64,000 nucleotides of DNA from Aralia elata (Eukaryota > Streptophyta > Magnoliopsida > Apiales > Araliaceae), in the NCBI GenBank assembly GCA_034770075.1, contig CM068377.1, forward strand, positions 51,252,271 through 51,316,270. Direction: 5' to 3'. The position numbers were made by a program, and so were the translations under genes. This document shows, one piece after another, positions 12,028 through 24,229 of this stretch. A model generated the notes under the pieces. That model had not been told where the DNA came from and did not search any database. It saw only the letters and a program-made list of their open reading frames with translations. Each line of letters starts with the position of its first letter. The first letter of the stretch is position 1.

Positions 12028-12852
12028 ATGGCTGACATAGGAGGGACCAGTGGAGCCCAGGAGGAGGTATTCACAGATATACTTATGGTTACCGAGCAGT
12101 TAGTGGGCTACACACCTGTTGCCCCAGGAGTGCCACAGGATGAGCCTGAACCAGAGGAGGATTATCAGGGGGATCTACCAGAGCCTGTTATAGGTAGGGT
12201 TATGAGATCCAGTAGTCAGGACCCGGATGACAGTGAAGAGGACCTGGAGACTGGCGGTGATGAGCCACCTGCTTATGTTGACGGCATGGGCTCTACTGCA
12301 GATGATATCATAGAGGGACTGACTAGTAAGAACGAGGAGCTGGAGGACCGGGTAGCTCACCTAGAGGAGCAAAACTAGACCCACCAGATCACGGAGGATC
12401 AGTATAGGGTGATAGCTTATCAGCTAGAGCATGAGTTGGGGGTGGTGAAAGCACATCTGCAGGGTTATGAGACCTTAGCGCAGCAGATTGGACCACTGCT
12501 ACATCAGATGGTGGCCCGGAACGCTGAGATGAGAGAGAGATTGGAACAGAAGGATATGGAGATCGCCCATCTGAAGGCCAAACAGGAGGCCATGAAGTTC
12601 GAGTTTGGGCTGGAGACTGCTGAAAGGATGCGGGTCAGAGATGCTTGGGTCAGAGAGGCGAGGAGAGTTGATCAGTTGGAGGACAGGCTTGAGGCTGGAG
12701 CTGTGAGAATAGAGACTCTGGGATTGGCTTTAGATGCAGCCTATAGGAGGCCACAGACCGAGATGGGAGAGTCTAGCCGCTCGGTTCGTCGCCGAGTCGT
12801 GGGTGGAGCATTTTCTTCAGGTCAGCAGGCACGAATCCGTCACGACATGTAG
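12028..12852 (+). pseudogene. Element B ORF1: acidic coiled-coil protein upstream of gag
   Basis: A protein-like frame lies between the primer site and gag. I start it at ATG 12028 because the equivalent ATG directly follows the same TGTAGG sequence, which resembles a 3' splice site, in A, D and F. The N-terminal region has TDILMVTEQLV, matching the DIHVVSEQLV motif of D and F. Then come a strongly acidic stretch, a heptad-rich segment (NEELEDRVAHLEEQN) and long coiled-coil helices to the end, which is rich in Arg (SRSVRRRVVGG). A TAG at 12376-12378 interrupts it where A has CAG. I recognise no known domain. It could be an accessory capsid, RNA-binding or host-interaction factor; that is speculation. 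Confidence 0.65.
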
Positions 12853-13266
12853 TGACGTGCTAGGATGATTGTCTTGTCTTGTTTTAGGGCAGTAGGTCCC
12901 CCTTTTTGTTAGGTTAGGGACATGATTATGATGTGAACCTTTATATCTTGTTACATGATTGGGGTAGCAGTTAAACCCCAACTTTTGTTTGTTATGTAGG
13001 ATGGTCAGTTATTGTTCCCCACTTTTTGTATCGGGGGAAATGGTTAATGATTGGTGATGATAGGGCATGCCAGGGCACATTTATAGAAGTATGCCACAGG
13101 TTGAATTCGGTTGTAATGAAACAGTGGTATATCAATATAAATGCAGTCATTTAATTTAAATCAAATGTGTTTGATAGATGTTTTACCCTTGATTGCTGAT
13201 TTTAATGACATATTGTATAAAATATAAAACTATAGGTAAAAGTCAGCGGTTTTCCTTATTCAAATC
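12853..13266 (+). other. Element B spacer between ORF1 and gag
   Basis: Non-coding; several T-rich stretches end near the gag ATG (GGTTTTCCTTATTCAAATC). Relatives A, D and F have an AG shortly before their gag ATG, preceded in A by a pyrimidine-rich tract, so this spacer may once have been an intron; B has CAA at that place. Confidence 0.4.
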
Positions 13267-14823
13267 ATGCCGCCAAGAGGACGACCACGTAACCAGCGGG
13301 TTGAAGAGTTAGAAAGTGAGGTTGGGGATTAACCCAATCCAATGAGAATGTTCGCCGAGATGCTGGCAGAAGCCATGCAATCAAGACCACCACCTGTAGG
13401 GACCCAACCAGCACCCGAGCCAGCGCATCATCTGGCAAATTTTAAGGATTTCAAACTGATCGGACCACCCGAGTTCAAGGGAACTCTTAACCCAATAGAA
13501 GCACAGAGCTGGATAGAAGAGATAGAGAAGGTCTTCGAGGTTGCACGAGTGGCCGAAGAACAGAAAACAGGATTGGCCACTTTCATGCTGAAAGGCGAGG
13601 CTAACTATTGGTGGAAGGCCAATAAGGGTCGAGCAGGTGAGGGAGTCATTCCATGGGATAGATTCAAAGAGCTATTCTTCAAAAATTACCTTCCGGAGAA
13701 CACACAACAGGACATGGAAGTGAAGTTCCTGGAACTAAAACAGGGGAATATGATTGTCGCCGAGTACGCGGCAAAGTTCAATGAGTTAGCCCGATTTGCC
13801 CCACATCAGGTGGACACCGAGGCCAGGAAGGCAAGAAGGTTTGAGTTGGGACTGAAACCATGGGTTTAGAAGTCAGTAGCAATACTGAAAATTAAGAACT
13901 TCTCGGAACTGCTGGAGAGAGCAATCATTGCGGAAGGGGGCAATGAAGCGGTGGCACGGTTCAACCAAGACAGGAAGAAGAATTAGGAGGTTGCCAAAGC
14001 GGGGAGCAGTGGAGGCAGCAACCCCAATAAGCGCAAATGGAATGAAAGCCAATCGTTCGGGAGCAATAAACCCGGAGGAGAGGCTAAGAAAAGTGGCAAG
14101 TGCAACAACTGAGGGAAGAGTCACTCGGGGGAGTGCATGAAAGAGAAAAGTGTTTGTTACCGATGTAGACAACCGGGGCACATGGCTCCCTAGTGTCCGA
14201 ACAAGTCGAAGGGAGGATGTTTCTCTTGTGGATCACCCGACCACCAGATTAAGGATTGCCCGAAGAGGAAGGGTGATGTCGGGAGTGGTAACAGGAGCAA
14301 CAACAACCGCGGAAACAGCAACCAGCTGAGTTACGGGGCACCAACCAGTCAAGCCAACAGGCCAACAGCCCGCACGTTCAACATGACTGTTCAAGATGCA
14401 ATGGAATCCAAAGACGTGGTGTCAGGTATCATCCCAATCAATGATATAAATGCATATGTGTTATTCGATTCGGGTGCTATCTGCTCTTTTATTTCCGAAG
14501 AATTTGCTAGTCAGTTAAATATACCTCGTGAAAAGTTAGAACACCCTATAAATGTAGAAGTAGCAAACAAGAAAATCATTCATGTATAATACATTCATAG
14601 GAATTGTTGTGCTGAGTTGCGAGGATTTAAGCTCAATGTGGATTTGATACCAATTCGGCTGGGAGAGTTTGATGTAATCCTGGGAATGGATTGGCTATCA
14701 ATTCACGGAGCAGTTATTGACTGTAAGGAAAAGTGTGTACACCTAAAGACTCCTAATAAGTCGAAGGTGGTATTTTATGGTAGTAAGTCACCAAGAAAAT
14801 CTTGTTGTCTGACAATGATGTAA
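13267..14823 (+). pseudogene. Element B gag and protease (heavily broken)
   Basis: The gag start MPPRGRPRNQR at 13267 matches A and D. The capsid domain has LIGPPEFKG, NYWWKANKGR and RFAPHQVDTEARKARRF. The first zinc knuckle is broken by TGA, the second has CYRCRQPGHM and the third is CFSCGSPDHQIKDC. The protease site is FDSGAICSF and the later ILGMDWL motif is intact. In-frame stops include TAA 13330-13332 (CAA in D), TAG 13867-13869 (Tyr codon in A and D), TAG 14191-14193 (CAG in A), TAA 14587-14589 (GAA in A) and TAA 14821-14823 (CAA in A and D). The reading frame itself is kept throughout, so decay has been mostly by point mutation. Confidence 0.85.
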
Positions 14824-17791
14824 ACCAAGAAATTGCTTAAGAAAGGTTGCGTATGTTATTTGGCCCATGTGGTCGATACTCGTCAGGTCGGGGATGAGAT
14901 GAGTGAAATACCAATCGTGAGGGATTTTGCTGATGTCTTCCCTGATGAACTTCCGGGACTGCCGCCGGATAGGGAAATTGAGTTCGTTATCGATTTGGTA
15001 CCGGGAACCGCACCAATATCGAAGCCGCCGTATCGGATGGCACCTGTAAAAATGAAAGAGTTGATGGTTCAACTGCAGGAACTGTTAGACAAGGGTTATA
15101 TCAGACCAAATGTGTCCCCATGGGGAGCGCCAATTCTGTTTGTAAAGAAGAAGGATGGTTCTATGAGTCTTTGTATCGACTATCGGGAGTTGAACAAAGT
15201 TACGATTAAGAATAGGTATCCGCTTCCTAGGATTGATGATTTATTTGATCAACTTAAGGGAGCGAAATACTTTTCAAAAATCGACCTAAGAACAGGTTAT
15301 CATCAGCTGAAGGTGAGGCAAGAAGATATCCCGAAGACTGCATTCAGGACTCGTTATGGGCACTTCGAGTTTCTGGTAATGTCATTTGGATTGACGAATG
15401 CACTAGCAGCATTCATGGATATGATGAACAGAGTGTTCAAGCAATAGTTGGACAAGTTCGTAGTTGTATTCATTGATGACATCTTGGTGTATTTAGAAAC
15501 AGAGGAGGAACATGCAGAACATTTAAAGATTGTATTGGAAGCTCTCAGGAGGGAGAAGTTGTATGCGAAGTTTTCTAAGTGTGAGTTTTGGCTACAGAGG
15601 GTGCAGTTTCTGGGTCACGTCATTGACAAAAATGGAGTTTCGGTGGACCCAGCAAAAGTAGAAGCGATTATCAATTGGTAGCGACCAAAGACGCCAACAG
15701 AGATCCGGAGTTTCTTGGGATTAGCGGGATACTATCGAAGGTTCATACAGGGTTTTTCAAAGATAGCATCGCCGTTGACCAACCTCACCAGGAAAACAGT
15801 TAAGTTCGTTTGGTCGGAGAAATGTGAGGAAAGTTTCATGGAGTTGAAGAAGAGACTTAGCCAAGCACCAGTGTTGACCTTACCAAACAACACTGGGGGT
15901 TTCGTAGTGTATAGCGATGCATCACATAAAGGTCTTGGTTGTGTGCTGATGCAGCACGGCAAGGTCGTGGCGTACGCATCACGTCAGCTGAAGGACTATG
16001 AGAAGGGTTACCCGACTCATGACTTGGAGTTAGCCGCGGTAGTTTTCGCCTTGAAGATTTGGAGGCACTACCTATACGGGGAGAAGTGCGAGATATATAC
16101 CGATCACAAGAGTCTGAAATATATCTTCACTCAAAAGGAGCTGAACATGAGGCAGCGCCGATGGTTAGAATTGATCAAGGACTACGACTGTGAAATTCTG
16201 TATCATCCGGGCAAAGCAAATGTAGTGGTTGATGCCTTAAGCAGAAAAGGCAAGGTGAAATTGATGCAGCTGACAGTTCAAGAGGAGTTGATAAAGGACT
16301 TTGAACATCTGGAACTGGAGGTTAAGGATCCGATGGAGACGGACGAAAGATTGTTCACCATGACAGTAGGTCCGACTCTACTGGATAAGATAAAGGAGGC
16401 TCAAGAATTTGACGAGGAGTGCATTGACATTAAGAAGCAACTATCGGAGGGAAAAATGTTGAAGTACAAGATTGACAGCACAGGATTGCTGAGGTTCGAG
16501 GGAAGGATCTGGATACCATACGTACCAGACTTGAGGGAAGAAATATTGCAGAAGGCCCATAATACATCCGGGTAGCACCAAGATGTATCAAGATCTTCGT
16601 CAACATTATTGGTGGCCGCACTTGAAAGGAGAAGTTGCAGAATTCGTCAGCCGGTGTTTAACTTGTCAGAGGGTTAAGGCAGAGCACCAGCAGCCGAGCG
16701 GATTGTTGCAACCTTTGGAGATTCCGGAATGGAAGTGGGAACACATAACAATGGATTTTGTGGTAGGACTTCCGGCAACACAGAAGGGTCTAGACGTCAT
16801 CTGGGTGATCGTAGATCGTTTGACCAAGTCTGCCCATTTTCTACCGAACAAGATCAGGTACAAATTGGAGCAGTTAGCGAAGCTTTACGTGAAGGAGATA
16901 GTATCGCGACATGGGGTGCCGGTATCTACTGTGTTTGACAGAGATCCGCGCCTCACGTCGAATGTTTGGAGAAGTCTACAGGAAAGAATGGGAACACAGT
17001 TGAGAATGAGTACGGCGTACCATCCTCAGACTGATGGTCAGAGCGAGCGAACAATTCAGACCTTGGAAGATATGCTCCGAGCGGTCGTGATGGACTTAGG
17101 AGGCAGCTGGGACGATCACTTACCACTGGTAGAGTTCGCTTACAACAACAGTTATCATGCTAGCATTGGCATGCCTCCGTACGAAGCGTTATATGGAAGG
17201 AAGTGTCGAACGTCGTTGTGTTGGGATGAGGTTGGTGAGCGAAGATTGTTGGGGCCAGAGTTGGTACAACAAACTGTGGAAATCATTAAAGTAATAAGAC
17301 AACGGTTAGTAGCAGCCCAGGATCGTCAGAAGAAGTATGCCGACTTATATCGTCAGAAACGAGACTTTGAAGTTGGTAGCTTTGTGTTCATGAAGGTATC
17401 TCCCTGGAAAGGGAAGATCCATTTTGGGAAGAAGGGCAAATTGAGCCCTAGGTTCATAGGACCTTTTGAAATATTAAGGAGAATAGGCGAAGTGGCGTAC
17501 GAGGTGGCTTTACCTCCCAAACTCGAGCACATCCATAACGTGTTCCATGTATCAGTGTTACGTCTGTATAAGCCAGACTACAAGCACGTTATTTCCTATG
17601 AGCCAATTCAAGTCGAGAAGGACTTATCATACGAGGAAATTCCTGTTCAAATATTGGATAGGAAGGAACAGAGGCTGAGGAATAAAATCATTCATTCTGT
17701 TAAAGTATTCTAGAGGAATCACGCGGTGGAAGAAGCCACGTGGGAGCTCGAAGAGAAGATGAGAGCAAATTACCCCCAGTTATTTGAGTAA
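14824..17791 (+). pseudogene. Element B RT, RNase H, integrase and chromodomain (broken)
   Basis: The RT has KKDGSMSLCIDYRELNK, SKIDLRTGYHQLKV and FIDDILVY. RNase H follows with YSDASHKGLGCVLMQ, the catalytic E in HDLELAAV and TDHKSLKY. Integrase has the zinc finger (RCLTCQRVKAEH) and core residues in MDFVVGL, FDRDPRL and DGQSERT, then the chromodomain to the natural stop at 17789-17791. Breaks: TAG 15445-15447 (Tyr codon in A and D), TAG 15679-15681 (GAG in D), a small deletion near 16568-16572 that shifts the frame just before HPGSTKMYQ, and TAG 17711-17713 (TGG in A and D). The second catalytic block has F where relatives have S before the Asp. Confidence 0.87.
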
Positions 17792-17825
17792 CCTTAGATT
17801 GAAATCCCGAGGACGGAATTTTTAT

Positions 17826-17838
17826 AAGGGGGAGAGGA
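17826..17838 (+). other. Element B polypurine tract
   Basis: AAGGGGGAGAGGA lies immediately before the 3' LTR start TGTAATGTCC at 17839, in the expected position and composition. Confidence 0.85.
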
Positions 17839-19433
17839 TGTAATGTCCAAGAATTTTTAAACATTGTATCAAATTTATTTTAATAAATAAAATTCATTTT
17901 ATATAATTTTATGAATTTAATTGGATCCATGTAGGTATTATTATTTAATTATATAAATACATGGTTCAATAATTTTCTTTGCCTTAAAGAGGCTCACTAA
18001 TAGTTGAATAAATTAGTGAGTTAACCCTAAGGATTTAATTGCAAGAAAATTTGGGAAGAAAAGTAATAAATGAATTCATTTTACTATTTTCGGATTTAAA
18101 TAATTCGCGTGAGGAATTATTGTTGAAATAAATATTATAAATAATTAATTAATTGAAGTATTTAAATTCAATTTAAATATTAGGAGCATAGTGCAATAAT
18201 TTTAATAAACAAGTTGGGCTACTCTTTTCTTTATTTCAACTGACCTAAAATTTTAATAGGGCTAAGCCCAATTTCCTTTTTATTTCCCTATTAGGCCATT
18301 TTCCTATTTAATTGCGCCAGCCCAACCCTATTGGGTTGAGCCCAAATCCTTTCCAGCTGGGTTAACCCATTCCTTTTCTTTTAGCCGGGTTGGGTCCATT
18401 TTAATTGGTGTAATCCTAAGCTACCGATTGAATTGGGGATAAACCGAGCAAAACCTCAAACCAGATTCAATGGAGAAGGAGGAATAGGCTTAGCGCAATC
18501 GAGCGACCTAGGGACCTAGACCATCAATCAAACCGGACAAGCAACTAAGCAAGAGACGAGAAGGAGGAACAGGGTGTTAGTCGCCGGCGATAGCAGGGGA
18601 TAAGAAGTGGCGACCGGCAGTTGCCACGGTTTAACCAGCGGGTGAAGCGAGTGAGGGTAACGACCGACCGAGCGGCACCAAACGGACCAAAGGTTCCAAA
18701 AATTCGGCGACGCGACCGGTGGGGGTACGACGCTCGAGGAATTGGCCGGCGAGTTCACAGTCGGCGTGAGGTATACCATCAATCGCCTATCTCTTTCCAA
18801 CCGATGGTCCTTAACTGGCCAAATAAGGTAATACCAAGCCAATTTGGGTAAAAATTTCACTATAAATTGAACCCCCCATGCCCTAAACCAAAGCTGCCGA
18901 TTCCTTTGATTGTGAGTCCAAATTAGAAGAAAAAAAATAGAGAGGAAGCTACTGTGAATGTCCAGCTTGGTTACTTATTTCGGTAGGAGGAGAAGAGTCG
19001 CAACTCGATCGAACCCAAGGTATAGCAATGGGTTTATTAAGCTGTTGTGATAGTTTTATGTTAGGTTTTGTGAAAATTTCTTTCTTCTGTACTAGGATTA
19101 GTATTATTGACTGTGTTAGTTTATATCCCTGTGTTGGTTTGTATCAATGTGTTGGTTGTATAATACATTGTGTTGATACATTGAGTTGGTTGATATACAC
19201 TATATTGGGGGTGATTATTGGGTTGAAGATTCGGTATATTAAAGAACCCTAGGGTTCTGATGGCTTAAATTTATACTGTAAACAGGTTGGTATTGATGGT
19301 TTGGAAATGCTTAATATATGTTGTTGAAATGCTTGAATAAAACTGGGTTCCAGTTGGGGGTATGTAATGTCTGTCGATAGCATATTGTTACAGGTTTTGA
19401 GTTATGATATAATGGTATTGTGGCTGCTAATAG
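17839..19433 (+). repeat. Element B 3' LTR, left part
   Basis: It aligns with 7487-9082 of the 5' LTR at about 97% identity, including the TATA box at 18861-18868. It stops at 19433 (GCTAATAG), where element C begins. The remaining 140 bp of the LTR are at 37045-37184; the intervening LTR segment equivalent to 9083-11643 is absent. Confidence 0.9.
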
Positions 19434-21483
19434 TGTCGACGCCGGTTTCGTCCTTTCCGATTTTTTTGTCTTTTGATTAAATGATTTTTGGAAAAGGTCG
19501 GCATAAATGTCGACGGGGTTTTGAAAGATCGTTTTTTATGATGAGCCAATTAACCAGAGTCGCCAGTTGGTATATTTGAAATGGATGTACCAACTCATCC
19601 GAGTTTTCATTTTTTATAAATCGATGGCTTATATGTGACTCCGAATTAATTGGTCTGCGAACCGAGATTCATAGAGTTCGGGGGCATGCTTAAGCGAGGG
19701 GAAGGTGTTAGGCACCCCCCGACTTCCGTGAAACACGGTTACCGCAATCTTGATACTTTCCTATCCTTTAATTCGTAAAATGTGTGTATGTGCGTGTGTG
19801 TGTGTGTGCTTATGTGAATGTTGTGGCGAGTTCTTTCATGAGAGATGAAACATTTGGCTTTTATTGAGAAATCGTGTTTTATTTTGGGAATGTTTTAGAA
19901 CGTCGTTTTCGTTTGTACGAGATAGCTCCTTTATTTGTGAGAAAGGTTTGATTTTACTTGTCAAAAACTATGAGATTTTCATTTAGGTGTCGCTTTGGCA
20001 AAAACAAGAGTTTTCTAAACCTTCGTCAAAATAGGAATCGAGATCTATACGTTGCTTTCGTAGATGCCGAGCAACTTCTAGGATCTCTTTAACCCGATGC
20101 ACAAAGGTTTAATAAAATGTTTAATTCTTTTTATAAAACCATTTTTCGTGATATTTGGAAACAACTTCTCTTTAGCTTTCTCGTAAAATAGGAATCGAGT
20201 TTCATTAGCATTTCCAATTCTTAGACTCGTGGTGCTAATATCCTACTTTGATTGATTTTAGAAAAATCTTTATTGTTTTGGCTTTGAAATCTTTTGTTTG
20301 GTGTCACAAATCAAATTAAATATCAAAACGCGTAGGGGGGCTATTCACGGGCATGTAAGCCATCAAAATATCCCTGAACGCCAACAATCACATATTTCAC
20401 TACTACGAGGCCTTAAACCCAATTCTCGCCTTAGCGTCGTTTTAAGGCCCGACGATTACATGTTTACAAAAACGAGCATCTTGAATCTATTACACATATC
20501 AAAACGTCCATCATCGGATTTGGACCACAGGGTCGCATTCCTAGGCTCACACCCGAGATTGCTACATGCCCGCAAAATGAATACTACAAGACTAACCAAC
20601 ACGGATTTGTCTAATACACCATGATATCCGAAAATGATAATCTAAATAATTTATACCCAATACATCACCATAAACAAGCTAAAAATTTCACCAATTGGAT
20701 ATCCTCGGGTTATTAGGAAGAATTTTGGTCCGATGGAACCCTCACTAATAATCCCTAATCCATGATTGTTCAACAATATACATGAAAATTACATTTAATT
20801 TAACCAAATAATATGATATAAATTGCTATAACAAAGGGAATTTTCACCTTGCAAATGATCTCAAATGTATGTACACTTGTGTATTTGAATAGGATAAGAA
20901 GTATATTTGATACAATCAAAATCAAAAGAGTATAAATCCTCTCTTTTTTCTCTCTTTTCTTCCTATTTTGTTGCAAAATTTAGCTATTTTTCTTTCAATT
21001 TCCGTGCTTTGCTGCTGCTGAATTCTCTTCTCCTCCAAATCTGCTCAACCTCCTGGATGCTGAAGCGAAAATGAGCTGAAATAGGCTGGCTGGCCGCCTG
21101 CCTTCCACTCACCTCGTTTCGAGTTCCGTGTTTCGAGTTCCGTATTTTCAAAAGGCGCCCTTATTGGCCGCAGATCAATCCGCGGCTGGACGGTCTGATT
21201 TTCTCGATTTTCATGCCACGCCACGACTTTCGTGCCGTAACGTCGGTTTTCGCTGACAGGCTTGTATTTTGCAGTCCGGGAATTTCCGAGAGACGTGCCA
21301 CCTCATTCGGGAATGCACGTTTCGGGCGGCCTTATTGTCACGTCAGCTTTGGTCGCCAATCATCGCGGTGGTGTTGAACGTTCGCACTTGTGCCCATTCC
21401 TTCGCTCCCGCAAGCCGGTTTAATTGACGATCTTGCCCTCCTGTCACGGTTAGTATAGGGAACACAAAATTTGGGTGTCTACA
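19434..21483 (-). repeat. Element C 3' LTR (2050 bp)
   Basis: On the - strand it starts TGTAGACACCC (at 21483) and ends GGCGTCGACA (at 19434). A short (TG)n run lies at about 19790-19808. The copy aligns with 34982-37044 but lacks about 63 bp of hairpin repeats present in the other LTR near 36630-36695. The ORF at 20298-20624 recurs in the other LTR with a frameshifted end and has no protein-like features. Confidence 0.9.
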
Positions 21484-21496
21484 GCTGCCCCTCTTT
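21484..21496 (-). other. Element C polypurine tract
   Basis: The - strand reads AAAGAGGGGCAGC directly before the 3' LTR start TGTAGACACCC. Confidence 0.75.
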
Positions 21497-21680
21497 ATCA
21501 TGTTTATGCAATGTTTAAATGAAATGAACAGGATAAAGAATAGACACTCGATGCATGAATGACAGTGCACAAGGATGACAATACATACGTGATGCAACAT
21601 GTATGACTTATGATGCAACACAAGATGCAATGGATGCAAAATATTCGTAAAAGGGTGTCAATGCGGATGATCGTCTGGTC

Positions 21681-22400
21681 GGGGCCGGGTTTCGTCTCCG
21701 GTCACCCATCTCGTAATCGCCGGTTATCGTCGCCGATCGATCATCTTGTCGGGGCCGGGTTTCATCGCCGGTCACCCATCTCGTAATCGCCAGTTGTCAT
21801 CGCCGGTCGATCGTCTCGTCGGGGCCGGGTTTCGTCGCCGGTCACCCATCTCGTAATCGCCGGTTATCGTCGCCGGTCGATCGTCTCGTCGGGGCCGGGT
21901 TTCGTCGCCGGTCACCCATCTCGTAATCGCCGGTTATCGTCGCCGGTCGATCGTCTCGTCGGAGCCGGGTTTCGTCGCCGGTCACCCATCTCGTAATCGC
22001 CGGTTATCGTCGTCGGTCGATCGTCTCGTCGGGGCTGGGTTTCGTCGCCGGTCACCCATCTCGTAATCGACGGTTATCGTCGCGGGTCGATCGTCTCGTC
22101 AGGGCCGGGTTTCGTCGCCGGTCACCCATCTCCTAATTGCCGGTTATCGTCGCCGGTCGATCGTCTGGTCGGGGCCGGGATTCGTCGCCGGTCACCCATC
22201 TCGTAACCGCCGGTTATCGTCGCCGGTCGATCGCCTTGTCGGGGCCGGGTTTCGTCGCCGGTCATCCATCTCGTAATCGCCGGTTATCGTCGCCGGTCGA
22301 TCGTCTGGTCGGGGCCGGGTTTCGTTGCCGGTCACCCATTTCGTAATCGCCGGTTATCGTCGTCGGTCGATCGTTTTGTGAATGCCGGGTCTCGTATCCG
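21681..22400. repeat. 70-bp tandem array, about 10 copies, in element C 3' untranslated region
   Basis: GGGGCCGGGT recurs exactly every 70 bases (21681, 21751, 21821, 21891, then variants at 21961, 22031, 22101, and 22171, 22241, 22311, 22381). Each unit holds two similar halves, GGTTTCGTCGCCGGTCACCC and GGTTATCGTCGCCGGTCGAT. GC content is far above that of the neighbourhood. There are no variable spacers, so it is not a CRISPR array. Tandem arrays in this position are known from Tat/Ogre elements and can seed satellite DNA. Confidence 0.92.
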
Positions 22401-23189
22401 GTCACTCGGTTGAATTGAGAAGCCGTGTTCGACACCTGATTCATCAAAATCTCGTATTTTATTATCACATTATGAGTCAAATGGGCTTTAGAATCGATTA
22501 AGCTTGCATTGGACCAAGGGGGAGTACTGGGCCCAGCCGTAGATGGATCTGCGGCCAGCCGTAGATTGATCTGCGGCCAAGATCGGGGCTTTAAGCGGCC
22601 AGCCGCTTCCCAGATCTGTCACTTTCATTTGTACCCCCACACGATTTTTCAGACCTTTGCACGCCCTTTTGCTAAGTTTTCCAACCTTTTTGCAAAAACT
22701 ACTCCGGTAGGATCGATCTACGCGCTACAGGTAACACTTTGACCGCTTGTTTTTTCAATTTCGTCAATGTTTTGCTATACATTTGGCTATTTACATGCTT
22801 TGGAGACAAAATTTATGCTTTATAATGCTATGCTATGTATTATCGTATATACATGCTATGTATCAACTGTGTGAGTCCTATTTTATGCTCATGATGCGGT
22901 CCCACATACTTGTAGTTTCTTTTTCGAAGAAAATAATGCATTAGGGTCTTTTCATGCTGCAATTATCCATATAAATGCAATTTTGATCTGTTGTGGCTTG
23001 GTTTCTTTGAAAAACATGCTTAGATATGCATGGGATGTCCATTTTACAGACGGAACTCTGCCGATTTTTTTTTTTTGATCACATAATAAACATGCATCAT
23101 GCTACATTAATTCTATGATGACGATTAGAATGTTTATGACATAATTCAAAATAGAATTTACCTCCCCGTTCTCCTGCTCTTTTCCAGCT
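22401..23189 (+). other. Leader region of the antisense gene pair in element C
   Basis: Non-coding. It holds two imperfect copies of a hairpin motif (CAGCCGTAGATTGATCTGCGG type) at about 22533-22578, also found in the LTRs of C. T-rich sequence follows, ending in CTGCTCTTTTCCAG just before the plant-mobile-domain ATG at 23190, which looks like a 3' splice site. A promoter for the + strand ORFs must lie here or further left; I see no certain TATA box. Confidence 0.4.
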
Positions 23190-23495
23190 ATGGATCCTGA
23201 CACTCCTAGTAGCTCCACCGCGTCTCGGACTTTGGGCGTCCGCCGCCGTAGGGCTGCACCTCCCCCTGCCTTACCTCGGACCAGCCAGGCTTGCCGACTG
23301 GCGGAGGCTGTTATCCGGCCCGATCATCCCGACATTGAGGAGGTTGTTCTTCTGGAGGTTGCGGCAGAGGGGCCCTCCTCCAGCATACCGGCCCCATCTC
23401 CTCACCGCGCCCTTTCTGGCGCCTCTGTGCAGATACCCGATCTATTGGGTCGGGATCTCAGTCGTCACCCGTCGGCATCTCTTGTAGCTAATGAG

Positions 23496-23572
23496 GTATG
23501 CTTAAAGTACTTCCCTGAACTTATTCCCAAATTTTGTTTAGATCTGGACTGATCCATTCATTTTTGTCACAG
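23496..23572 (+). other. Predicted intron 1 of the PMD gene (77 bp)
   Basis: Donor GAG|GTATGC and acceptor TTTTTGTCACAG|GTGCCT. Removal joins exon 1 (exactly 102 codons) in phase to a frame that continues into the PMD region; without removal the frame stops at about 23552. Confidence 0.6.
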
Positions 23573-24229
23573 GTGCCTGAGTTTACCCAGCCGAGGGGTA
23601 ACTGGTTCAATATTTACTCCCTCTATACCGCTTTGCATAGCGACTACCGGGCGGTGGTGGATTCCTGGGGCTTCCGTCACTTTTTCACTATCATCCCCCG
23701 TTAGTGCCCCTGGGGTTACATGAGGGCCTTATCCGAGCGATGGTTCCACTAGACGCAGTCTCTTCATCTTCTTGACTGCGAGGTTGTGCTGACCCCCTGG
23801 GATTGGAGGTACATCACGGGTATAGAGTTTACCAGGTCCGGTGTCCCTCTGGATCTTGACATTACTCCAGCGGAGGTCCGGGCTTTATTGGGCTTCGTTG
23901 TTGAGGATCGGGTCTTTAAGGCCCGTAGTATTCGGTCCGGTGCTTTGGCTGTCGATGCTGTCGGGGGTATATACGCACTGCCTATTCCAGCGGATCAGGG
24001 CACTCGTGACATTTTGCTACGGCGCTTGTTCCTGACCATTATGAGGGGTTGTTTCCTAGGGAACAACTCCTCTACCATTCATTTCAGCGTCGTAGGAGCT
24101 GTCAGAGTCGTAGACCAGATCGGTGACTACGATTGGCGGTCGTTCACCTTTGCTTATTTCCTCCATGGTCTTCGTCTACGCTCGGAGGGACAAACGGATG
24201 CCTGGCTCGGATTCTACCACTTTGTGCTG

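Noticed and set aside
2618..17791. Possible host gene captured by elements A or B
   Set aside because: All frames align to gag-pol domains or to ORF1; no additional domain is left over.
20298..20624. 108-codon ORF repeated at 35843-36157
   Set aside because: Lies wholly within the LTRs of element C; the two copies differ by a frameshift and show no protein-like conservation.
21681..22400. Regular direct repeats that could suggest a CRISPR array
   Set aside because: Units are head to tail with 70-bp period and no unique spacers; the context is a plant retrotransposon.
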